DNA of 64,000 nucleotides, from the NCBI RefSeq assembly GCF_009729035.1, contig NZ_CP045483.1:1262001-1326000 (forward strand), in the 5' to 3' direction. This document shows positions 49,834-58,876 of this stretch, piece by piece. The notes under the pieces were generated by a model that was not told the origin of the DNA, ran no database searches, and saw nothing but the letters and a program-made list of their open reading frames with translations. The DNA comes from Stygiolobus azoricus (GTDB lineage: Archaea; Thermoproteota; Thermoprotei_A; Sulfolobales; Sulfolobaceae). Position 1 is the stretch's first letter. Every line of letters starts with the position of its first letter. A program made the position numbers and the translations under genes.

Positions 49834-50124
49834 CTATGTATTTATCTCTTGTAAGACCTTATGTTTTGGCATGCCTTCTAATATACTCTTTCCATATTCT
49901 GTAGTATCTTTGTATTCTCTACTAGAAATAAATCTTCTAAAAGCATCAAGTGAATCCCATTCACTATAAATCAAATATTCTTGTGGATCATCGACTCTCC
50001 TATATAGCTTAGCGTCAATAAAACCAGGAAACGTTTTTAGGAAATTTATTACTCCTTGAAATGCCTTCTCAAAATCCTCTTCATGACCTTTTTTTACCCT
50101 ATAATACAAACCTACATTTATCAT
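49834..50124 (-). CDS. Antibiotic biosynthesis monooxygenase (ABM) domain protein
   Basis: 96 residues. NVGLYYRVKKGHEEDFEKAF is the first ABM strand-helix, and LYRRVDDPQEYLIYSEWDSL then DAFRRFISSREY is the conserved strand-W-helix core. Dimeric alpha/beta barrels of this family handle quinone-like or haem-related substrates, or do nothing catalytic. The absence of the Asn/His/Trp triad of IsdG haem oxygenases in clear positions leaves the reaction open. It is upstream of the UbiA gene on the same strand, 58 bp away, so it may share its transcript. Confidence 0.8.
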   Translation of the reverse strand: MINVGLYYRVKKGHEEDFEKAFQGVINFLKTFPGFIDAKLYRRVDDPQEYLIYSEWDSLDAFRRFISSREYKDTTEYGKSILEGMPKHKVLQEINT

Positions 50125-50416
50125 AAAGTAATTTTTTCCTAAGTGTTTAATATGTTTATCTCTAGGAAAATGAGAAAACCTTAAAAAGTCCGACTCATTT
50201 AAAATTTATTTTTACATTTTTTCTGCTCTTTTTGACAAAAATTTAAAAACGATAGTGAATTGTTTTAAATGGTACGTAAGATAATATACTGTTTGCGCAA
50301 TTTTACCTTAGACTATTCTTTTTTACGTTTATTTTAGGACATATTGGTCTAGAAGTAGCATATAAACTCTAGTTTAGATTTAAATTATTAAATTACAAAA
50401 ATTCATACAGACTCCT

Positions 50417-50971
50417 ATGTGCGATTACAGGTTAGTTAAGATTAATAGAGTTATAGGTAAGACAGAAAATCTTGTACTTTTACCAAGAGAATATTTTAAT
50501 AAACTTTCTGATGATAATTACTTAGAAGTTTTAGTTAACGATAATAGAGAAAGTTTACATTTAAGTAAAAGTTACTATTACTATATATTATCTCAATTAA
50601 AAAAATTAGCATTGATAGAAGATAATGCAATATCGTTTAAAGCTATAATTCCAATAGTAATCCACGAAAAAGGTATAGAATTTGATAATAGCATAGCATA
50701 TGTTGATAAAGACAATAAGATGCTTATCTTTATAGATATGAAATCATCAAAGTATGGCTGTCCAGAATGTCCAGTTTACATGGAATGTGTTTTCGGATTA
50801 CGAAGAATAGCTAGTAGTATAGGAGCGAAAGTAGGAAAAATAGGAGATGAAGGAAGATATTCTAAGCTTCCAGCTAAACTATGGAATACAATAGTAGATG
50901 AAATTTTACATAAATATCTAAAAAATCTACACAATATTAAAATACCTACTCTCAGAGACTATCCTATTTAA
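50417..50971 (+). CDS. Putative regulator with a Cys motif, paralogue of 51367..51882
   Basis: 184 residues. LSKSYYYYILSQLKKLALIE at about 50-70 looks like a helix-turn-helix recognition element, followed by beta strands (ISFKAIIPIVIHEKGIEFDN). CPECPVYMEC (about 116-125) gives a C-x2-C-x5-C pattern that could bind Fe-S or zinc. A helical end (KLWNTIVDEILHKYLKN) closes the protein. It is similar along its length to the minus-strand protein at 51367. The setting beside bd oxidase genes suggests a redox-linked regulator; no family is recognised. Confidence 0.6.
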   Translation: MCDYRLVKINRVIGKTENLVLLPREYFNKLSDDNYLEVLVNDNRESLHLSKSYYYYILSQLKKLALIEDNAISFKAIIPIVIHEKGIEFDNSIAYVDKDNKMLIFIDMKSSKYGCPECPVYMECVFGLRRIASSIGAKVGKIGDEGRYSKLPAKLWNTIVDEILHKYLKNLHNIKIPTLRDYPI

Positions 50972-51071
50972 ATTGGAGTTTTTCTTAAAAAACTAGTATA
51001 TTTAGCTTAATCAAAACATATCTTATTATATTGTTATGCTAAAAATATACCCTTTCTTTTCTTTTTATATT

Positions 51072-51377
51072 TTAGATTCCTAACCATCCGTGTATGTAAC
51101 CGAAGATCTGATATAGTGGATTTATTCTTAGTAGCAACGCTATTGGTATCCATACTAAAAATCCATAAAATAAATACATGGACAACGTTGCTATATCTTT
51201 ATGTTCGTTTCTACATAAGAAGTATAGCATTATTGAACCGAAAGGACCTAAAAATAGCATTAATCCAAGCCATCTACTAGGATCTTTCTTAGTAATCATT
51301 AAATAAAACACTCCAAATATATAACCAACTCCTGCTAATAAACCTCCCAAAAACCACAATAGATTTTTAGATAACAT
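51072..51377 (-). CDS. Three-span membrane protein
   Basis: 101 residues with spans at about 6-28, 36-54 and 64-84 and a short Cys-containing loop (FLCRNEHKDIAT). No known motif. Its start overlaps the 3' end of the putative regulator gene at 51367 by 11 bp, so the two are co-expressed and perhaps linked in function, for instance as a membrane sensor with its regulator. Confidence 0.65.
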   Translation of the reverse strand: MLSKNLLWFLGGLLAGVGYIFGVFYLMITKKDPSRWLGLMLFLGPFGSIMLYFLCRNEHKDIATLSMYLFYGFLVWIPIALLLRINPLYQIFGYIHGWLGI

Positions 51378-51882
51378 TAATTACACCAGTCGTTAGATAT
51401 TTATTTATCATATTAAAGAGCGCATTTTTAACCTTTTCGTATAAATTTGTATTTCTACCATCTTCGATTCCTAATTCTGCTAGTAATTCATATTCCATAT
51501 TACATCTCCTTCGTGAATCGAAGATGCACATATAGTTCTTCCCTATAAAGATAAATGCAGGATCTATTTTGATTAATTTATCTTTATTATCATAAAAATA
51601 TGATACAACAAGTTTAAAATTAATTTTCCTATCTCTAATTAAATTAATTTCTTTTAATTTTTCTAATGCGTAATAATAATAGCTTTTACTAACTCCTGCT
51701 ACTTTAAAGTCTGAGTAAGATAAGACTTTAAGATAAATTTCGTTCTCCGTAATTTTTCTAAAAAGTTTTCTATTTAGCATAATTAAAGTAGGTTTTTCAG
51801 TTATTTCTCTCTTAACTTCAAAGCATAAGCCATTCCTCATTATTACATAACTCTCGCTCTGATTTTTATTACTTTCTATCAT
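51367..51882 (-). CDS. Putative regulator, paralogue of 50417..50971, next to the bd oxidase genes
   Basis: 171 residues. It aligns with the 50417 protein through PTLIMLNRKLFRKITENEIY, then GVSKSYYYYALEKLKEINLI (the helix-turn-helix-like core) and KINFKLVVSYFY. The C-x2-C-x5-C motif of its sister is reduced to CIFDSRRRC. The end (NLYEKVKNALFNMINKYLT) is again helical. It is divergently arranged with cydA, with about 230 bp between, which is a classic place for a repressor or activator. No family recognised. Confidence 0.6.
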   Translation of the reverse strand: MIESNKNQSESYVIMRNGLCFEVKREITEKPTLIMLNRKLFRKITENEIYLKVLSYSDFKVAGVSKSYYYYALEKLKEINLIRDRKINFKLVVSYFYDNKDKLIKIDPAFIFIGKNYMCIFDSRRRCNMEYELLAELGIEDGRNTNLYEKVKNALFNMINKYLTTGVINVI

Positions 51883-52111
51883 TAAATTGAATTAGGGTAC
51901 AACTATTATTGAACTTATGATGAAGTTTATTTCCTTTTTCGATTAACAAAATAAATATTTTTATAGATTTTAATTTAATTGTTAATTTCTAAAATTTTTA
52001 AATTTTTGTAGGACTTAACGGCGTAAAAACACGTTTTAGTCCAATATGTACTACTCATTAAAGTTTATAATGATCAATCCATATTCAAATAATTTAGATT
52101 AGGTGAAAAGT

Positions 52112-53620
52112 ATGGATCTATTCGTTTTCGATAGAGTACTTGCAGCGTTTACTATGGCCGTACATGTGCTCTTTACATATTGGGCAATAACTCTCCCGTT
52201 TTTTATAGTAGCTGCAGAATACTTAGGATATAAGAAAAACGATCCCTACTATTTAGCAATAGCAAAAAGATTTTCAGTAGTTATGGCAGTACTTTTTGCA
52301 GTAGGTTCAGCAGCAGGTGCAGCAATAGCTGTAGAATTCATAACAGTTTGGTATAAATGGATGTATATAGTAAACGTGGCAGATATACTACCTTTTTCAA
52401 TAGAAGTATTAGCGTTCTTCTCGGAAGTGATATTCCTTAGTTTATATCTATACGGCTGGGATAGGGTAAGCAGAACTGCACACATGATATTAGGGCTATT
52501 AATTGGTGTAGGATCGACAGCGTCCGCTCTTCTTATAATCCTAGTAAACTCTTGGATGAATACGCCAGTAGGATTTAATATAGTTCAATTTGCACAAACT
52601 GGTGCAATAACTAATATTGATCCATTAGGAGCATTATGGGCTCCAGCAGCAAATGCTGAAGTACCTATGGGAGTTGCAGGAGCATGGTTTGTAGGTTTCG
52701 GAAGTTTAGCTGGATACTTCTCATTCAGGAAATTATTTAAGAAGAATTTAACACACGACGAAGTAGAATACTATAATAGAGGATTAAAATTAGCGATATT
52801 CCTTGCAGCAATAGACGCAATATTCTTAGGTTGGGCAGGCGATAATGCAGGAAAGACACTTTATGCAATACAACCGTTAAAGCTAGCAACATTAGAAGGT
52901 TTAATGCAAACTGCTAGAGGAGCACCATTGTCTGTTGGTCCAATATCAATTCCAGGCGGTTTATCACTACTAGTTTCATGGCCTCCTAATCCTAATGCGT
53001 TAGTATTAGGATATTCTAGTTTCGTACAGAGTGTACAAGATCCAATATGGTGGTTAGCTCACAATGCATACGATCTTCATGCTACATTAGGTATATTAGG
53101 TGCTATAGTATTCTGGATCCTAGCATTGTTCACGTTCTACGGAAATAAATTACAGTCACTGAAAAATGCTTTCAAATTTTTAGGTTTAGATGCTCCATTA
53201 GATAAGAAAGTCCCATTATATGCTACATTCTTAATAGGATGGTTACAATTAGTAGCGTGGGAATCTGGTTGGGTAGCTGCTGAAGTAGGAAGACAACCAT
53301 TCGTTATATGGGGACCTATGGTAGCAACATCTAGCGGACTATATACAATAGAAGCAGGATTGCTCACAAGTCAAGCATATAACAATAATCCAGACGTTTT
53401 ACCTATAGGAATTGCTATAATGACCGTATTAGTTATAGCAGTTGCAGGAACATTATATATATTAAAAAGATTATTTAGTGGAAAAGAAGTAGCTCAAGAC
53501 GTAGCATCATTAACTACTTCATTGACTACTTTTGGAAGTGCTGTTGCCCAGTCTCCTAACATTTCCTCATTAAAAACTGAAATTTCTAACGATAATGGTG
53601 AGAAAAAGGTGGTGAAGTAA
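52112..53620 (+). CDS. cydA: Cytochrome bd-type terminal oxidase subunit I
   Basis: 502 residues from the ATG at 52112; AGGTGA at 52101-52106 is the Shine-Dalgarno and argues against the GTG at 52103. About 9-10 spans. H18 (AVHVLFTYWAI) is the haem ligand of span 1, FSIEVLAFFSEVIF carries the conserved glutamates, and VGRQPFVIWG is the quinol-site GRQPW motif with Phe for Trp. The Q-loop is short. It oxidises quinol and reduces O2. Subunit II follows directly, preceded by GGTGGTGA. This is the likely electron sink for H2 oxidation. Confidence 0.9.
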   Translation: MDLFVFDRVLAAFTMAVHVLFTYWAITLPFFIVAAEYLGYKKNDPYYLAIAKRFSVVMAVLFAVGSAAGAAIAVEFITVWYKWMYIVNVADILPFSIEVLAFFSEVIFLSLYLYGWDRVSRTAHMILGLLIGVGSTASALLIILVNSWMNTPVGFNIVQFAQTGAITNIDPLGALWAPAANAEVPMGVAGAWFVGFGSLAGYFSFRKLFKKNLTHDEVEYYNRGLKLAIFLAAIDAIFLGWAGDNAGKTLYAIQPLKLATLEGLMQTARGAPLSVGPISIPGGLSLLVSWPPNPNALVLGYSSFVQSVQDPIWWLAHNAYDLHATLGILGAIVFWILALFTFYGNKLQSLKNAFKFLGLDAPLDKKVPLYATFLIGWLQLVAWESGWVAAEVGRQPFVIWGPMVATSSGLYTIEAGLLTSQAYNNNPDVLPIGIAIMTVLVIAVAGTLYILKRLFSGKEVAQDVASLTTSLTTFGSAVAQSPNISSLKTEISNDNGEKKVVK

Positions 53621-54688
53621 ATGAATCCCTACATATTATTCTTCTTTATCCCATTATCTTGGTTCGTAACAATGTTTATGATAGAAGCAGGATCACTAGT
53701 AATGTTGCCTATATGTAAGTACGAAAATTATAGGGAGAAAATGATGTTAGTTTTAGGATCTCTATGGGCTATAATAGCCACGTCTTTAGTATACTTAGTA
53801 GTTTCATTAGATGCGCTCTTCGCTCCGGTAATGTTCGTTACTGGAGAAGCCCTATTCGGACTATTAATGACATTGATTATAATCTTAGCATTTCACCATT
53901 ATTTCATAGGATCAGCAGAGGGTGCAGAGTCTTTAGGTAGACATATGAGTTCTAAAACGTTCCTCATACTTGCAGCACCTTTCGCGTTAATAACTGCCTT
54001 TATAGGAACTACAATATTCACATCAGTATTTAGTGGATATGGAATAGGATTAAAACTTCCATTATCTACAGTTGCTACAGTATTAGAAAAGAATGAATTA
54101 TCAGAAGTTATGCATGAAATGCCTAATTTACAAGTATTCTACCCGGATTTCATGACCATGATATTCAATGCGTTCAACTGGGTATTCTTCATAGGTATAG
54201 TAATGTATGTAGTATACTTTACTGTGGCATTCTATGGAATAAAAGAAAGATTCTTAATAGGTGCATTAGCATTAACATTAGCTAACATCTTACTATTAGT
54301 TAGTACGGACATATGGTTACCTACAGTATTTAATAGTGCAGTAGGAAATGCAGGCTTCTGGATATATCTTGTAATATTATACGTAATACTATATCTGTCA
54401 ACTCATAAGAATTTACCATGGAGACAAGCCTGGGTATTCTTCTTTACGTTCTTAGGCGGAATGATGTTTGGTGTATTTACTCAAGGAAACATCCTAGTAG
54501 ATGCAGTACCACCTAGTGGAATACCTGCAACATTATTATTAAACAATCCAACTACACTTGCTGCAAATGCAGTAGTATTAGGTATGGCAGGAGTATTGGT
54601 ATTAGGAGGAGTAACTGCTGTATCCTATAAAGTACTTTATAAGACTGCTGTAGAGAAAGCCGAAGCTAGGAAAGCTTCTGTAAAATAA
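53621..54688 (+). CDS. cydB: Cytochrome bd-type oxidase subunit II (CydB-like)
   Basis: 355 residues with about 9 spans. It starts directly after cydA (stop and ATG adjacent). FHHYFIGSAEGAESLGRHMS and PNLQVFYPDFMTMIFNAFNW are loop features. No haem-binding motif is expected in this subunit. It is divergent from bacterial CydB, as is common in crenarchaea, where a CydA-like duplicate often replaces it; I cannot exclude that. It stabilises the haem-bearing subunit I. Its C-terminus is charged (KTAVEKAEARKASVK). Confidence 0.82.
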   Translation: MNPYILFFFIPLSWFVTMFMIEAGSLVMLPICKYENYREKMMLVLGSLWAIIATSLVYLVVSLDALFAPVMFVTGEALFGLLMTLIIILAFHHYFIGSAEGAESLGRHMSSKTFLILAAPFALITAFIGTTIFTSVFSGYGIGLKLPLSTVATVLEKNELSEVMHEMPNLQVFYPDFMTMIFNAFNWVFFIGIVMYVVYFTVAFYGIKERFLIGALALTLANILLLVSTDIWLPTVFNSAVGNAGFWIYLVILYVILYLSTHKNLPWRQAWVFFFTFLGGMMFGVFTQGNILVDAVPPSGIPATLLLNNPTTLAANAVVLGMAGVLVLGGVTAVSYKVLYKTAVEKAEARKASVK

Positions 54689-54740
54689 ATTTAGAATAGA
54701 GATGGTTAGATTCGTTAAACCCTGTTAAAGAAAAGTTAAT

Positions 54741-54750
54741 CTTTTTTTTT
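54741..54750 (+). terminator. T-run terminator of the bd oxidase operon
   Basis: CTTTTTTTTT about 55 bp after the cydB stop, without a hairpin, which is the usual archaeal U-rich terminator. The next gene begins at 54966. Confidence 0.5.
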
Positions 54751-54965
54751 AGCTTATGTGTTTCTAATTAAAATTAGAATATTTTAAGCTTTTAATAGAT
54801 TAGACGTTAAAAATTATTAGGTAATGAAGTAGGTAGAGCATTATTATGCAAATTACTATAGTCTATGATTATAAATATCCTAGTAATTCTCTTTATCAAT
54901 AGTTAGTTTGTATATAATAACTCTATAAATAGAAGGATTATAATCTTAGGATCTAATTTTACTTT

Positions 54966-55952
54966 ATGTTAAAAACTATAATGTCTCAAAATATTAAAAC
55001 ACTAAATATAGACTCGACCCTTAAAGATGCAGCTGAATTAATGGTAAAATCTGGTATAAGGCGTGTAGCAGTAAGCGCTGCAGGGAATATAATAGGAGTA
55101 GTATCTGCAAGGACAGTAGTAAGGGAAGCATTAAATAATCAAAATTGGACATCAAAGAAAATAGGAGATGTAACAAGACCTGCGATCTCAGTAGATGCTG
55201 ATACTTCGAATAGAACTGCAGCTAAGTTAATTTTAAAGTATGGAGTTGGTTCCTTATTAATAAAAGGGCAAGGAATAGTAACTGAAAGAGATCTTGCGAA
55301 AGTAATACCAAGAGTGATAATTCCTGCAATAGCTGTAGGCACACAAGGTGTTATTACACTCAATGGTGATCAAACAGTATGGGATGCAACAAATGCAATG
55401 GTATAGCTGGGAATGTCTCATATTCCAATAGTTTCTGGAGCAGATATAATAGGTATAGTTTCATTAAGAGACGTGCTTAAGGCCTACTATGAAGGCAATT
55501 CTTCCTCTAAGTTATCAGATATAGCCTCAAAGAATATAGTATCTGAAGATTTAGATGCTACAGTAGGAGACGTAGCTGATTTAATAGCTACAAAAAATGT
55601 AGGCTCGGTTTTATTACTTGAGGATAATGAATTAAAAGCCTCATCATTGAGAGGAATAGTTACGGAGTAGGATCTAGTAAGGACTTACGCTAATATGGAA
55701 AGAGCTCATGTTCTTATTAAGGCAGATCCTTCTAAGATAAGAACTTTGTTAACAACGCTTTTTGCAATACCCAGGGTATCTAATGTAGCAATAACCTATG
55801 GACCGTACGACTTGTTAGTGAGTATAGACGTGGAAGATATAGAACAGTTAGGGACTTTTATAGTAAATTCTATAGCTTCGTTGCCAGGAGTAAAGGATAC
55901 TTTAACTCTCATAGAAGCAGAGCTTTTTTTAAAAAACCATTTTCATCTTTGA
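54966..55952 (+). pseudogene. CBS-domain protein with C-terminal RAM-like domain, two in-frame amber codons
   Basis: A single frame runs the full 987 bp with only two interruptions, both TAG (55404 and 55668). Before the first: two CBS domains (QNIKTLNIDSTLKDAAELMV, KIGDVTRPAISVDADT). After it: LGMSHIPIVSGADIIGIVSL and a fourth CBS ending GIVTE-TAG-DLVRTYA. The last 80 residues (HVLIKADPSKIRTLLTTLFA, YGPYDLLVSIDVEDIEQLGT) are an Lrp/AsnC-type ligand-binding (RAM) domain. Both TAGs could come from AAG (Lys). No indels are present. It is either a young pseudogene or read through. Confidence 0.75.
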
Positions 55953-55992
55953 GCCATTTAAAATATATTTACGATTATGTAGTTTCTATTTA

Positions 55993-56393
55993 ATGTATCT
56001 AAAGGAAATAGGAGTCATAAAATCTAAAGAAAAAAAGAAGAACTATAGAAATATTTAATGAATATAAAGAAGGACTAGACGGAATAGAAGAATTCTCTCA
56101 TATAATTCTCCTGGCATGGTTAAATAAATTATGTAATGAACAAAGAAAAATTTTGAAAATTAAACCTATGAGATTAGATAATCTACTAACAGTTGGAGTA
56201 TTTTGTACTCATTCTCCAATAGACCTAATCCAATAGCTTTATCTAGTTAAAATAGAAAAAGAGAAGAGGATCTTCTCTATTAGATGAGTTGGACTTATTC
56301 GTTGGAACTCCTATAAAGGCTTTCTCTCCAGTATTTTGTCCTAAAGATGTAAAAGTACCACGTTGGAGTAATGAATTTTTAAAATCAGAATGA
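55993..56393 (+). pseudogene. Decayed TrmO/TsaA-type tRNA methyltransferase
   Basis: Starts MYLKEIGVIKSKEKKK, then in another frame NEYKEGLDGIEEFSHIILLA and VGVFCTHSPI, then VKIEKEK, and ends DELDLFVGTPIKAFSPVFCP then KDVKVPRWSNEFLKSE. These are in TrmO order (F-x-GL-x-GIEEFSH, VGxFxTRSPxRPNP, GTPxxDIKP-like). At least three frameshifts. The end overlaps the MBL gene by 9 bp. Confidence 0.75.
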
Positions 56394-57224
56394 TATAGAT
56401 TTCCCTACACCGGCATCTAACCATTTTTCTTTATTTTCTGAAATTATTGATTTTATCGCATTTCCACTACAATGAGCTGGACCTATTTTCTGTAAATTCT
56501 TAGTTAACTCATCTGCCACTTTTTCTACATGCTCCTTCGGAGAAGAAAGAAGATGAAATCCTCCTATTGCTGCATAAACGTTCTGATTTGTAACTTCTTT
56601 AGCATGCCTAATTATATTAAGAATTCCAGAATGTCCACAACCGGTTAAGATAACTAGGCCTTTTTTGGTATTAATATAAAGTGCTGCATCGTCCTTCATG
56701 CTGTCTTTTACTAACGAGGAATTTGAGAATGTATATAAACCTGAAGTATATTCTTCATATCCATACCTCTTTATCTCTCCGCTAAACATTACTCCATCAG
56801 CAATTTCCAGGGGTTCTGACGATAGTATTAGGTTAAATTTCTTCTCAATCTCGTCTCTAGTTAATGGCATTCCGATATATTCCAATTTACCATACCAATT
56901 AAGAACTTTCTTTTCAAAGACTGAGGGGTGCGCTATTAACATTTTACCCTTTAATTTTGTCACAACATCGTTGTTTGAAAGCCCGCCAGTATGGTCACTA
57001 TGACCATGACTCAATACTATGAAATCTATATCTTCCAATTTTATACCCAATTTTTCTGAATTATAAACTAATGGATAACCTGAATTTCCTACATCGTAAA
57101 GTATCTTTACATCATCAGCTTCAACAAGGGCAGAAAATCCCCATTCACCAATTAGAGGAGGAATTAGTGTTGAAACGAAATTATCACTTAAAATCGTTAT
57201 TTTTAGATTGTCTATAGTCTTCAT
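56385..57224 (-). CDS. Metallo-beta-lactamase-fold hydrolase, dihydropterin phosphate synthase-like
   Basis: 279 residues. The metal motif is HGHSDH (73-78). Other metal-site regions are LTGCGHSG (about 195-202) and AIGGFHL near residue 222, and the end PAHCSGNAIKSI matches archaeal relatives of the enzyme making the ribofuranosylaminobenzene-pterin precursor of methanopterin. The reaction in Sulfolobales is uncertain; the family label is by homology of motifs. It is monocistronic and convergent to the broken TrmO gene. Confidence 0.82.
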   Translation of the reverse strand: MKTIDNLKITILSDNFVSTLIPPLIGEWGFSALVEADDVKILYDVGNSGYPLVYNSEKLGIKLEDIDFIVLSHGHSDHTGGLSNNDVVTKLKGKMLIAHPSVFEKKVLNWYGKLEYIGMPLTRDEIEKKFNLILSSEPLEIADGVMFSGEIKRYGYEEYTSGLYTFSNSSLVKDSMKDDAALYINTKKGLVILTGCGHSGILNIIRHAKEVTNQNVYAAIGGFHLLSSPKEHVEKVADELTKNLQKIGPAHCSGNAIKSIISENKEKWLDAGVGKSISF

Positions 57225-57378
57225 TAAAATATATTCTTTCCCTTAGTTTAAAAATCTATATAGTCAGAAACAATTTCTGCTAATTTTTATAATGATAAAA
57301 TATTTTTAACTTATTGGATAATTTGTACATCTTTTTAAATAAACTATCATTGAAATTGATACTAGTAAGTGCAGGTAG

Positions 57379-57402
57379 CTTATATATTGGATAGGCTATC
57401 CA
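57379..57402 (+). promoter_or_regulatory. TATA box and overlapping palindrome upstream of the nickel permease
   Basis: CTTATATATT (57379-57388) lies 26 bp before an ATG at 57410. Directly downstream, TGGATAG-G-CTATCCA (57388-57402) is a perfect dyad with 7-bp arms, covering the space between TATA and start. A protein bound there would block transcription start, as a nickel- or metal-responsive repressor would. The regulator is unknown. Confidence 0.6.
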
Positions 57403-57409
57403 TATAATT

Positions 57410-57491
57410 ATGGGGAAAATATTTAGCAAAAAGATAATAAAGCCAATAATTTTTATCTTAGTGAATTTATTATAACATCGGCATTAATAAT
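57410..57491 (+). pseudogene. Displaced 5' end of the nickel permease gene
   Basis: ATG 57410 reads MGKIFSKKIIKPIIFILVNL then a stop. In the next frame the sequence continues ITSALIIWLMQISQFTGNVE, the typical first span of HoxN/NixA permeases, and in a third frame it joins GVLASFITLGVLAYLFGLRH of the main open frame. Two single-base losses (near 57470 and 57545) explain this. The promoter at 57379 fits this start, not the ATG at 57492. Confidence 0.65.
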
Positions 57492-58499
57492 ATGGCTAAT
57501 GCAAATATCTCAGTTTACAGGAAATGTAGAGTTCACGTTAAGGGTGTTTTGGCAAGTTTTATAACGCTAGGTGTTTTGGCATATCTTTTTGGTCTCAGAC
57601 ATGCAGTAGATGCAGATCATTTAGCAGCAATAGATAATTCAACTAGGAAACTTGTTCAAGAAAGCAAATCGTCATTATTTACTGGACTATTTTTCTCTTT
57701 AGGACATTCAACAGTAGTTATTTTACTTTCAGTTGCATTAATGATTGCGACTCGAGTTATAGAATCTAGTATACCTCAGCTTGAGAATATAGGATCTATC
57801 ATAGGAACGTTGGTAAGTGGATTCTTTTTGTATATCATAGGTTTTCTCAATTTGGTTGTATTATTTGAAATATACAAGTTATTCAATGAAGCTAAAAAAG
57901 GAAACATGAATGAAAACAAATTGAATGATACATTATTGAAAAGAGGTTTCATGAATAGATATTTCAAAAATTTATTTAAAATAGTAAATAATCAGTACTA
58001 TCTTTATCCTATAGGATTCTTGTTTGGTCTTGGTTTCGATACTGCTTCAGAAACTGCTCTTTTAGCAATAAGTTCCGGAACTGCAGGAGTATTCACTAAA
58101 ATACCATTATGGACATTACTTGTTTTTCCTCTATTTTTTACAGCCGGTATGACTCTCATAGACACTACAGATGGATTTTTCATGAATGGTGCATATAGAT
58201 GGGCATTCATGGGCAATCCTATGAGAAAAATCTGGTATAACTTAACAATGACTACAATATCAATTTTAGTTGCGTATGTAGTAGGTAGCCTAGAACTTCT
58301 GGGGTTAATACAATCAGAGTTTAGCCTAAATGGAGGATTTTGGAATATAATATCGCTAATAAATGGAAATGTATGGTGGGAAAATATAGGAATGATAATT
58401 ATAGCTACTTTTGCGTCAGTATGGATATTATCCATAACTATCTATAAGGTAAAAATAAGAAAATATGAAGAAAAATACAAAAATAAAGTAAATCTATGA
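57492..58499 (+). CDS. HoxN/HupN/NixA-family nickel/cobalt transporter (5' frame disrupted)
   Basis: 335 codons. The signature RHAVDADHLAAIDNSTRKL contains HX4DH; FFSLGHSTVVI, GLGFDTASETALLAIS and LFFTAGMTLIDTTDGFFM are the other three family motifs; about 7 spans remain. It imports Ni2+ (perhaps Co2+), needed for the hydrogenase. The first 17 residues (MANANISVYRKCRVHVK) are not family-like and arise from two upstream frameshifts; the normal first span is in other frames. So the product, if made from 57492, lacks its native N-terminus. No promoter fits this ATG. Confidence 0.8.
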   Translation: MANANISVYRKCRVHVKGVLASFITLGVLAYLFGLRHAVDADHLAAIDNSTRKLVQESKSSLFTGLFFSLGHSTVVILLSVALMIATRVIESSIPQLENIGSIIGTLVSGFFLYIIGFLNLVVLFEIYKLFNEAKKGNMNENKLNDTLLKRGFMNRYFKNLFKIVNNQYYLYPIGFLFGLGFDTASETALLAISSGTAGVFTKIPLWTLLVFPLFFTAGMTLIDTTDGFFMNGAYRWAFMGNPMRKIWYNLTMTTISILVAYVVGSLELLGLIQSEFSLNGGFWNIISLINGNVWWENIGMIIIATFASVWILSITIYKVKIRKYEEKYKNKVNL

Positions 58500-58675
58500 T
58501 TAAAAGATTTAAAAAGGAACAATATTATAAAGATAAAATCATAACTCTTTTATTAAATCAAATCTGTTTTTATCGTTCCTTCCGTTTTTCCAGTCCGTCT
58601 TAACGTCAGTCCATTCACTAAAATTCTTTAATCTATCCTTATATTGGTATAGATCAGTAAGTATAGAATATATCT

Positions 58676-58812
58676 CATTTCAAGGCATATTTGCCTGCTA
58701 AATAACCTAATGGCATTGCAGGACATCTATGCCCATGAAATTCAAATGCCCATTCAGGTATTTCATGGATTCTTTTCTGTTCTATTTTAGGTCGCAATAA
58801 ATTGATTAGTCA
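58676..58812 (-). pseudogene. Fragment of an FmdE-family protein
   Basis: The minus strand reads [20 protein letters not shown] then [19 protein letters not shown] and a stop. The [16 protein letters not shown] segment is the metal-binding start of FmdE/Tungsten-type subunit E proteins. The remaining roughly 150 residues are missing. The rest of 58500..58876 shows only decayed sequence. Confidence 0.6.
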
Positions 58813-58876
58813 GTCAATTACTTAAATCTTTCTATTAAAAGATTTAAAGTTCGTTATACATTAGGATATATTAATA

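Noticed and set aside
54966-55952. Pyrrolysine decoding of the two TAG codons
   Set aside because: Pyrrolysine genes are not known from Sulfolobales, and TAG is an ordinary stop in several genes here (e.g. at 33234).
57492-57545. ATG at 57492 as the native start of the nickel permease
   Set aside because: The first 17 residues do not match the family, while the family N-terminus and a well-placed promoter lie upstream in other frames.
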